DNA from: Larus michahellis
Taxonomy: Eukaryota > Chordata > Aves > Charadriiformes > Laridae
Assembly (NCBI RefSeq): GCF_964199755.1
Contig: NC_133897.1
Span: 118,739,579-118,803,578 of the forward strand
Reading direction: 5' to 3'
Length of the DNA: 64,000 nt
The notes under the pieces were generated by a model, which was not told the DNA's origin, made no database searches, and saw only the letters and a list, made by a program, of their open reading frames with translations. Both the position numbers and the translations under genes were made by a program. Below, in pieces: positions 1 to 10,200 of the stretch. How positions within the stretch are numbered: position 1 is the stretch's first letter; each line of letters opens with the position of its first letter.

Positions 1-653
1 TAACGTCTGCTGGCAAGATTTAGCTATATGGTTTGTACCTCTTAAAACTGAAGCTCCTAAGGAAAGTTTTGGAAAGTTTAATGAAAAAGGATCAAATATA
101 GTGTTCAATACACTGAGAGTGCATGTCTAAAACAACCACGCTCTTTAACAGCATGTTTAGATTGCCATAACAGCTCATTTGAATCCCAAATCAATTACAT
201 AAGGAGAGCAGATTTGCTCTCCAGACTAAACCACAAATCTCTCTCTTTGAGTATCCATATAAGTATCAAGGGCAGAAGGTTCTCCTCCAGTTAATTTGGA
301 TTAGATTTAATAGGATCATCTTATCTGAGGTGGACGATACCAAGGTCTGTAAGTTCCCATTTATTATAACTACAAAACACAGCCCGATTAATGGGAGATG
401 AAAGACAGTTAGGAAGCTTAACACTGAGAATTGCAGGCAAATAAAATGAAATAGATCACAGGGCACCATAGAAGGAAATATATATTCACAGGAGAAAAAA
501 GCATATCTATACAAGGAAAACATTATTCCTTCTCACTGCTTATAAATGATACTGTAACTTAAGTTTCTAATAACAAAAGCTTCCAATTAAAACTTCTTAA
601 CGGTCTTCTCGTATCTAAGCTTGAAGGTCTGTGCTTTTGTTACGGTGGAGCTT

Positions 654-875
654 TCATGTAAAACACGGAGCCATTGACCTTTCGCTCCATTGGCAGCAAA
701 ATGAATTGGGCGAGTTAACTTTCTCCAGGTTTGTAACCACTTCTTTGGAGTCACCTGTGAGCCATCTCATTTTAGCTCTCCTTTCTGCAAGTAGCTTTGC
801 CTCTTCTGGAGTCCTCTGTGAATTATTTGGGGGTTTTTCTCCCCTCTGCTTCCTTTCTGCCCCTCGTAAAATAGC
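654..875 (-). CDS. Candidate terminal exon of antisense gene, unknown product
   Basis: After an acceptor-like site (rc ending TTTTCCAG at 876-883) the minus strand stays open for 73 codons and ends at a TGA at 654-656. The translation is rich in Arg, Lys and Glu, including RTPEEAKLLAERRAKMRW. It joins in frame (phase 0) to the segment at 957-1003. The plus strand of the same DNA is also open (631-897), and purine-rich DNA naturally encodes charged residues, so composition alone is weak evidence. No domain is recognised. Confidence 0.22.
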   Translation of the reverse strand, partial: AILRGAERKQRGEKPPNNSQRTPEEAKLLAERRAKMRWLTGDSKEVVTNLEKVNSPNSFCCQWSERSMAPCFT

Positions 876-956
876 CTGGAAAATGTGGTCTTACTGAAAT
901 GCTACAAATGCATTATGGCTTTGTAACGAACTCTTGCCATGCTTTTTGCCTCTTAC

Positions 957-1003
957 CATTCTCTTTGTGGTTTCCTCATTTAAAAAACCTCCTGCATCTT
1001 TCT
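957..1003 (-). CDS. Candidate short exon of antisense gene
   Basis: The 47-base segment lies between a good acceptor (rc TTTTTTTACATCATTAG, preceded by a T-rich tract) and a strong donor (ATG then GTAAGAGG). Only one frame is open; it gives KDAGGFLNEETTKRM and ends on a codon boundary, which matches the phase of the next segment at 875-654. The other two frames hit stops. The product is not recognised. Confidence 0.22.
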
Positions 1004-2522
1004 CTAATGATGTAAAAAAATTTAGGGCACAATGGCCCAGTCTTCTGTAAATCTGTCTGTATTTTCTAAAAATACATTAAATGGATGTCCCTGGCAAAAG
1101 GAACTACTTTACATTAAAGGGGATAGTGCCATAATACAATGTTATAGCTTCCTGAGGGCATTAAGACTGCAAAGCATAAGCATAAACTTCCTTTGTGCAG
1201 CTGGCCCAGACGTCTCAAAACTGCAAGAGGCTGGTCATTGCCAGAGCTGCAATGAAGCATTCTCTGAGTATAAAGAATTGCACGCAAAATAACCAATGAG
1301 TCTTTATGTTCTCTCTGTCAATTTTGGGGATCCTCCGTAGCAATGAAACCAAACTATGACCTGTTGTTCATACCGTACTGTGTCTCCCGGTTGGCAGCTG
1401 ATAGCATTCAAAATATATAAGATTTTTTTTAAACACGCTTCTATCATTACTTTGCACCTCAGCCAGTTACTCTGTTTCCTCCAGGTTGTTCTGAATGTAA
1501 AGCATATGTGAAATGTTCCATGAGATGCATTTGCATTGTTAAGATGTCACCTGCTCATTGATAAAGATTGAGCGCTGCTGCGTTATTACACAGAATAAAA
1601 AGACAGATAGTTAACATCATGATCTTTTGTCTCTGATCAGTTATATTTAAACTGGGAACAGCAACAGATTTCTCTATTGTGCGGGAGCTCGTGTCTAAGA
1701 TTCCTGTCACAGGAGGACTATGCACTGGTAAGAATGAATAATCACATTCATAGGAATGTCAGTAATGTATAAATTAATATGGAAAAAGACTGTTAGAATT
1801 TCAATCCAGAAAGGATCGGTCAGACGTTTTTTGAAGCCTGAAGACATAACAAAGCAAATAATTTTAAAGGATACAGAAATAAATGGCTATGTGTCCAGCT
1901 CTTGCAGACACAGTTTTAATTAACAATGTGTTAATAACATAACAAGCTAAAATCTGTCAGCGTGAGATATTACTTAATAGAGGATTTATATTGTTAGGTA
2001 ACAGCACCTGCCATAAACCTTACTTCTAGATCCTTCTTATTACTTTCTGATTAGAATTACTTTCTGGATGCTACAAACCTGGAGAATCAGTAATACACCC
2101 GGATATCAATTCCTCTGGCTAAGGCAAGGGTTTCAACTAATAAAATTTACCTGAGAACAAAGTGTCAAATCAGTAATAAAGTTCTAACTTTCCCTTTGCT
2201 GTACTCCGTTAAATCAAAGGTAATGGCCTACCCCTGGGGACAATAACCAAAGTAGCGAAGAAGCTAAAGGTACTCTGGGCAATTCTCCAAGAAAACGCAT
2301 AGGCGTGATCCAAAGTTCAGTAGCTTAGTGGAAAGATCTAACCACTTCACAGGGCTGGCTCACACACCTTATTAAAACATGCAGAAAATCTTACCTACAG
2401 TTTATAAAAAATGCATTCTAAGATATTGCCAAGGTTAATAGCGAATTGTTATTGCAGATTAAATCTGTTTGTTATGTAATACCCTTTTCATACAAATACA
2501 CATCAATGGAAACTTTACGCAA

Positions 2523-2541
2523 ATGCAAAGGGTATTTGCAT
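2523..2541. promoter_or_regulatory. Inverted octamer-like (POU) site pair
   Basis: An exact octamer ATTTGCAT is at 2534-2541, and its near-inverted partner ATGCAAAG (7 of 8 to ATGCAAAT) is at 2523-2530, three bases away. The octamer is the binding site of Oct/POU factors. No function is shown by sequence alone; the pair lies about 12.7 kb upstream of the TTC39C promoter. Confidence 0.3.
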
Positions 2542-2745
2542 CAGCAATAGGGGTGGAAGCAGAGAGACCACGCAGATAAACCGTTCTGCCTGACGAGCGT
2601 CAGCAGTGAAGGCAGCGCCGGGGGAGTGGTCTCAGACCACCACCCATGAGCCAGCCAGCCTGAACACCCAACGCGCCCGGCCAGGCTCGGCCCTTGCCCA
2701 CACTGCTTGAAATCGGAAGTAACTGCAGTCATCCCACTTAAAAAG

Positions 2746-2765
2746 AAAAAAAAAAAAAAAAAAAA
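2746..2765. repeat. A-run, 20 bases
   Basis: Twenty consecutive A residues follow AAAAG and are followed by a purine-rich stretch (CAGAAAGAAAAGAAAAA). No retroposed body, paired target-site duplication or SINE head was seen next to it, so I call it simple sequence, not a retrotransposon tail. Confidence 0.9.
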
Positions 2766-3625
2766 CAGAAAGAAAAGAAAAACCCTTCTGGGAATTTCAT
2801 CATCCCTGCATGCAGAAAAGTAGGACCAAATTTTGAACTGATAAGTTGTATTTAGTCAGATTCTTGTAACTTGATATTGCCATGCTAAAGGAAGGACATG
2901 TTCCCGCTGCTGAGCCACTTAAAGAGGACATGTGATCACTCAATCTATGTATATTGCATTTATCACAAAAGATAAAACGAATCAACATGATGTATATACT
3001 CAGAACAAATTTAATTCAAAACAGACACCACAAAGCCACTAATGATCATCAGTGTTATTGAGTTAAAATGGAATGAATAGGTTAAATCTTCCAAAGAGAC
3101 ACTGAATGCCATCAAACAGACTAGAGGCCAGGTGCATGATCGGTATAAACCAACATAGCTCCATTGTTCCTGGATTTGGGCTGACAGGAGAAAAGGATCT
3201 AGTTGTGTTTGTGTATCTTAATGTTTTCAAATGTTGGGAACACAATGTATATAGATCTTATGAAAAGGACTTTGCTACAAAGAGTTAAAATGAATGTTTC
3301 AATTCACTTCCTGTGAAAAAATACTGGGTTTTTTTATCAGTACAAAAAATTACCTCAAGGACAGATGTGAGCCTAGAAGATGGAGAGAAAGAACAAGACT
3401 TTATAGTTGAAGAAGGAAAGGTACCTAAGGAAAAGAAAGCCATAAGACTGCACTGAGAGGATTTACCCGTGCCAAGGGAAATGTCTGCGGGAGAGAAGCT
3501 GGTTAGAAACTGTGATGACTGTTAGCTTGACTGAACAATTTCAGGCTACGTGGTGGTGTCAAGGAGCCCAGCCACTGCTCCCTTCCGACCCCAGACTCAG
3601 AGCTTCTGGGCAGCTCCTGCCTCCT

Positions 3626-3650
3626 GGCATGGCACGGCATGGCATGGCAT
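3626..3650. repeat. (GGCAT)5 pentanucleotide repeat
   Basis: Five tandem units of GGCAT are present, the second changed to GGCAC. They sit in a locally GC-rich patch of otherwise AT-rich intergenic DNA. Confidence 0.85.
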
Positions 3651-6600
3651 CCCGGGCATCCAAACTCTGCCAGCTGCCTGCACCCCTTCCCCACCATTGC
3701 CCCGGGAGGGGAGCTGGGGGAACAGCTTCTGGCTGACCAGATTCTCAGCCTGTGAACTCACAAATCTCTCTCTGCATTGGGGAGTTCAGGAAAATGGTAG
3801 GCCAGGCCTAGCATATGACGGAAAGGAAAATAGCACGAAGCTGCCACTCCTGGCCCCTCTTCTTTTGCTCTCCGACCCTTTTCCTTTTGTTTGTTGTACT
3901 TAGTATAATGGAAGGGAACATCTGGACTCTAGTGACAGCAAACCAAATTTGCATGCATATAGCAGATAATTAAGCACGTGTCTATCTGCAGCTGCAAACA
4001 GCAATTAGTCATGAGACAGCTTTCCACGCCCCTTCCTGCCTATTCTTCTGTTCCCCTCAGAGGGCCCTCTCACACACGCATCTCTGAGAGGCACCGAGCG
4101 CTGGCCTCCTTTTTATTTGGGAAGAACAGTTGTACAGCTGAACTTAAACCCTTCCATACAACTTTGACTAGGATGAACATCCTCTGACACATCGATTTCT
4201 AGTAGAAACAGCTTTCTGCATAAGACATGATGCAAGTGACCCAAATCCGAACAGCCATGGCTCCATCCCAGCTTAGCTGGGGGCTATAAACAGGTTTTGT
4301 TCTTAGTTCCTCCTCTCAGATGTGAGGAAACTGAGCTCTGGAGATTTGTTTCTGACTGATGATATTTTCTATGGCTGACCCTTGCCTCTCTGAAGTTGCC
4401 CAAGGCAAATACTGGCTTCTCTACTCCCTGCAGCCATTTGCCCTACAGTTTCCAACCCAGGCCTATGAAGGGCATATTATAAAACCTTATCATATCAAGT
4501 AAAGACATATATCCTATGCCTGCCTTTTCAGTTGTAGAGAGTTCCCTGGCAATGAAGCCATAGGTAGCATTTTGTCACCTAGGATAGGTGTCCTCATTTC
4601 TCCTGTAACAGAGTCAAATTTTGTAGACCGGTAAAACAGAAGTTGCTCAGGGCTGCAACCAAGAGACACAGTTTAGAGTTATTTACAAAGCACAACAAAT
4701 TTCTAGTTTGGTGAAAACCAAAGACTGCGTTGCCTATTCCTAAATTTCAGCCTCTAGCGTCGCATCTTTTAATTTATCTGTGTGCTGAAACGGAGTGCAG
4801 TAATAGGGCGGGCTTCAGCAAGGGCAGGTGCAAGTTGGAGAAGAAAGGGCTGGAGTGTGATCAAAGGGCCCACCATGCCTCGAGCAGGGATTAGACTCAA
4901 TGGAACGGCTTCACAATCTGCACAGCAGTGATTACTGCATGTGGCCCTTTGCATTTGCTCATTGTAACCGAGCCGCCTGATCAAGGCTTCTGTTGAGGTA
5001 AAAGTTTCATATCTACATAATGATCTCTGCTGGAGAATTCCTGTGCGTGTTTGAAATAGGGTTCTTGGGTATAATGTGCAAAATTTTCATTGGATTTACT
5101 TGTATGTGTTAATAGTACGTAGGCATTCCCAGCAATAACAAATTCAAACAAATTGCAGAAAGCCTTTGCATCAAGTAGCTGCTTGCAAATATGACTGCAG
5201 CTTTCAGAAACTTACTGAGGCCCAGAGACCTGCTTGAAAACACAAGCTGGCTTTCCATATAGGTAAAATGAAGTCTCCTGTGTTTCAGTGGGGAATACTA
5301 ATGCAGTTTTTTTGTGAATGTCCTGTAGCAGCAATGCACAAAACAACCCTGGCTGGCACCAACAAGCACTGTAACACCGTCACATGCACCTGCATTTCAG
5401 GCATAGCTGTGCTTATGGGAGCACATTCCAGCACCAAATCCTGACAAAAATGTTAAAGCTTTTACTATTAGGGAAGGTGAACTCGTTATTTTTCATTTGG
5501 GACCCACAGAAAGTTAAAAAATATGTGGACCTACTTGATTTTAAGCAAACAGAATGGCTATACAGGCTTGTGTGCACATGGAACCAGCCAGTAGCACTGG
5601 TACTTGCTAGATAACACCTACCTGACTTTAGTAAAACCCACAGCATTTGTGGAGCTGTGTGGTTACTCATCTCACAGCTTCAGTTGTATAAAAACTGGGT
5701 GTCTACTCTAGGGTCTCCTTCTATAATCAATGGAGGGGGGTTAGTTATCCCCAAACAAAAACACACCCATACATCGTCTTAAACATATGCCATAAGAGGA
5801 TATGGCAGCAGCCAACTTAGCTTCAGGCTCCAAGCAAGAAACCTAATTCCCTGAAGATGGATGCAGCGCTTGATTACACTTTAGTCCTCTGGAATAATTA
5901 GACCGCCTTACAACCTAGCTATAGAAATACCATCGTGCAGTGTTGTCAGCAGGACTCAGCGAAGAAAGGAACAAGCCACAGGGAATTATCTCCTGCCACC
6001 AATTACAGGGAAAAATTGCCATTATAAATGCTTTTGCCACTCATCCTTTTCAGTATTGAGCTACCCAAACACAGCGTGGTTAGCTCCTGGCATCTCCATG
6101 TTACGATGCTGTGACTCATCATGATAATAAGACGCTGCTTGGATCCGTGACGCTGGATTCGCTGGCATTGCTTCACCTTCTTGTTTTTCAGTGTCTTGGT
6201 GCCACCACCGGAAGAAATCTCTGTTGAACTCATTGCTTTTGTGATGAGCCAGACACATTGGTGGGCTCACATATTTCTTCTTAGTTTCTGCCTTACACCA
6301 AGGAAACTAACATCTATGAACTATTTTGTGGATGTTTTGTATGATTTGAAGGTTGAGAAACAAAGAAGAAAACATAGGCTGAACCCCAAGTGAAAGGCAA
6401 ATAAAATAAAGAGATGTGAAACAGAATGTGTATTTACATGTGCTTGTGTACTTATAAACCCCCTAAAAATAGGTAAGTGCAAGAGCTATTGAAATGAAAG
6501 GAATGGAAGGAAAAAGAGGGGAATGCTTGCTGGATGAATTGCCATAGAAAACAGCATTTGAGAAAAATGCTAATGCGATGAAAAATGGGAAAGTGCATTG

Positions 6601-7228
6601 AGAAAATAAAAGATAGTTTCTCCTTGTGCTCCTTGTGCTACGTCTGGAAGAGGAACTCTGAAAAAATGGCCCGCAGTAAAAGCATAGCTTTTCTCACTGT
6701 ATTATTCTGGTTATTGCTGTGCGTAACTCATAATGGCTAAAATTACGCAACTCAATTTAAGATGCTTGCCTGGTACATAGCTCTCAGCCTCACAAAACGC
6801 TGTTGGTAGAACAATAAATAGTGAGTCAGTACAGAATAAGTCACCCAATATGTGGTTTTAAAAGGCACTGCGCTGTTTAAGGGCAGGAGTACTTTCAGAA
6901 TACAAATACACTTTAAAAAAAGAGGAGGGTTATTAGATTTGTTATTCTGCTGTTACTTTAATAAAAATCTTGTTGCATGGTAAGATTTGTAAGTCACCTC
7001 TGTAGCTACCATTACATGCACACAGATTCTTTACTTTGCCATCTTCCTTTATCTGCAATGCAGCATTTCACTTGCACAGCAAACGCTGCCACTTCCCATA
7101 GTGGGAACTGATTCTGGTAATAACTGCTTGGAGGAATCTTTAATTCTCAAGAGTGTTCCCCAATTCACGTACCTCGATTAACAAGTGCTCAAATAGGAAC
7201 AGTTTATAAACGACTTTGGACAGAGCAT

Positions 7229-7251
7229 GCCATTTATTCCAAATAAATGGC
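7229..7251. repeat. Perfect inverted repeat, 10-base arms
   Basis: GCCATTTATT at 7229-7238 is the exact reverse complement of AATAAATGGC at 7242-7251, with a CCA spacer. It could form a short hairpin or be a dyad protein-binding site. There is no neighbouring gene to explain it. Confidence 0.85.
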
Positions 7252-10200
7252 CTACGTTTCCATAAGTGAGTGGAAGAATGGGAAAACTTAATGATAAGCA
7301 AAAAGAGAAATCATTTAATAGTTTAGAGAACAGGAACCTCAGTCAACTACATGCTGCTTATTTCATGAAGTACCAGGAGATAGCACATACATTCCTGGTT
7401 TTCCTTAATTTCATTATGTAACTGTCAGCTCAAAATCTGGTTGGTTAAGCACCAGCTTCCAGTCTCTTAAATTCTCTTTTAAATTGCCAGATACAGAAAA
7501 TAATCTCACCAAATGGCAAACGTATATTTTTCATGTCTGCTTTACAGTTTTACACAACAAAATGCAAAGAATCTTCCATTCATATGAACTGACAGTCCAT
7601 TCACATAAACTAATGTTTATGACTGTTGAACAAACTAAGACAAAGAACAGAATGAAGATTACTTAAACATGTGGTTCTATTTAGCTGTTACCTCTAAATA
7701 ATGCTGTAACCTGAGTGTATACAAATATACATCCTGTCTCAATACACCCTTAATAGAAGATGATCCCTTCACTTTAGTTTTATACAAACAGACACAATGA
7801 CTTTTCTCACAAATTAAATGGTTGTCTAAATTAAACGGTACAATTATTTTCTTGAGTGAGCAGCAAAAGCGTTCAGACCAAAGCACAAGTTTCACGGATG
7901 AAAAGCTAGTATCCAGAAATAAAAACTTTGATATCTGGGGTAGCATCTGTCTCTCAATATGGTTTTTAGGCTTTTTTCTGTCTTATGATATGTGCTGCAG
8001 ATCACACTGCTTCTTTTAAAAGCCAGTTGCCACGTCTGTGTGTGCAAGCCTCAGAGAAGAGTTTAGTAAAGAACAGAGCACTATGTTCCTGAAGACATGC
8101 TTAAACTCCCAAAACATAAGGAACTGAAATAATCAGGGACAAGGATATCAGTAGCTAACACGGTGTGTATGCAAGGGAAGCAGCTCACCATCTTTGTAGG
8201 CATATACACTGTTGACAGAGCTGCTCAAATGAACATATTCTGTGGGGTCTATTCCAGTTACACAAAGTCAAGATGCTTTAGTTTGAGGCAGTCGTAGACT
8301 ACTGCATGCCTTGATGTAGCATAGCCACCAATGTTAATGCACAGAGTTATCGTGCGTTGCAACCCCATCGATAGGTAAGAGAACCAATGCATGGACAATT
8401 TAAGTGGCTTGTTGAAAGACACAGGTGAGACAACATTTGCTCATCTATGAGTGACATACGGCTATCAGGTGGTAATGCTTTCTTAGACCTTGAAGTGGTA
8501 CTCCCGTCTACAGGCCCACACCAACAAGAAAATGTGAAAACAGGACAAAAGGGATATCTGCACAAGAATCCGCTCTTTGCAGTTTTGCTAATATCAGGAA
8601 AGGGAAATTCAGAGTTCTGCCACGGCTGCTTCATAACCTCCCTCTGCCTCTCAAGCTGAGCTCTTGGTGGCCCAACCATAAGCCCAACAAGTCTTTCTTT
8701 CATGCCTTCCTTTCTGTTTACCTCAACCACTGGTCTTTGCAGTTATGAATATCTTTCAAAGAGAAGAGTGTAAAGCTGGGTCACACAGCCTTGCCCAATC
8801 TCCTCTAGATGATTACCCAGACAATCTGTCTACATAAACTTGTGGCTTGTGTCACAAAACACCTGCTGTCAATGGGGTCTATTGACTTTTTTGTCCCTAG
8901 AATTTTTAACAAAATATTCCCTACTATCAGGCTAGGAAAAATAAGGGGACAAGAAGTGCAGATTTCAAAACTGAAAAACAAACATGACGTCTAACATGGC
9001 CAAAATAAAAGCTCTGTAGCCCAAGAGAGGCCATTCTATTGTTGCAGTGGACTGAGGAATAAGCTAGTGAGAAACGTTAAGATGCTAAATATAAAACATA
9101 TATAATGCCAAAAGTCCCAAATGGAAGTAGAAAAGTACAAATGTTGCTGACAAGTAATCTTTAAATAATCTCATTTCAAATCGCATTATGCATCAAGCTG
9201 CTTGACACCTGTGAGAAAATATTTACTGCTAAATTAGTAAAAGGAAAATAAGCCTTAGCCAGATACTATGTTTGTTACATTCCAAACATTTCAAAATACG
9301 TCCTGCAAGGATTTTTGGTTACTTTAAATTACAAGGATTGGGGTGGAGCACTAACACAAAGGGTGTTTATTAAGGCTGATATATTTGCCACAGGTTATCT
9401 ATGGCCTTGCTGACTACTCAGTTTTCATCATAAGCTTTAAAGTACAAATGCGTATCCCCAGCAACCGGGTAAATAATTTGTTGGTGAATGCTATGCATAC
9501 AGTTATATATATGTACATGTATATAGAGGACTACATAGAGGAAAATCCTCCACAAATGCATCTGGTCTGTGACATGGCTTCATGCACAATTGAAAACTGC
9601 AGGAAAACTGGATGGACCCTCCAAAGCAGATCAGCAAAAATGATGAGAGTCTTAAAATTTATGGTCTGCTTGTGAAAGGTCAAAGTGAATAGGTTCTTAT
9701 TCGTTCTAAAAAGTGAAAACTAATAGGGCACCAATCAAGATCCCATAATGTAGAAACAAGGGTATGGCGTGGAACAAATGTTTATATTTTCCAGGTGAGG
9801 CAAGACAGACTACCTCACTCTCCATACACAAAACCATTAAGCTTACCTATTTGAATTTGCTATTACCCCCCTGCTTCTGTAATAAAGGTGCAATCAATTG
9901 TTTTCATTGGTGACTGGAGCAAGAAGAGGGAAAATTAATTTGCAGACTCTCCATACTAAAAAGATTTTCAGGACATTTAGACAAAGATGAATTTGTTCTG
10001 ACTCCCCAGAATGGACTGGGTTAGAACTAGTGGATTTCTGACAGTCACTTTGGGCTCTACATTTCACCCTCTCTAGCAATACAGAGCAGGTATTTTTACA
10101 ACCAAATGTAGATCTTAACTCTGTAGGAAGTCATTCCTCTGAAAGTAAAACATTTTAAATTGGCTCTTAAAAATTCAAGTAGGATAATTATTTTGTGTGG

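Noticed and set aside
3354..3484. Two microexon-like segments (19 and 18 bases, minus strand) with very good acceptors and donors
   Set aside because: Too short to test by reading frame; purine-rich plus-strand DNA makes pyrimidine tracts common here.
4580..4603. 24-base minus-strand exon-like segment that would also fit the antisense chain
   Set aside because: An alternative to other joins in the same gap, showing how easily short segments fit by chance.
8347..8730. Minus-strand open frame of 127 codons with stretches such as LERQREVMKQPWQNSEF
   Set aside because: It opens without an ATG start, its acceptor is weak, and it would sit inside an intron of the antisense chain. It may belong to that gene, but I could not place it in phase.
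1..10000. Search for LAMA3 3' exons
   Set aside because: LAMA3 lies upstream of TTC39C in mammals, but no laminin G-domain coding segment was recognised on the plus strand.
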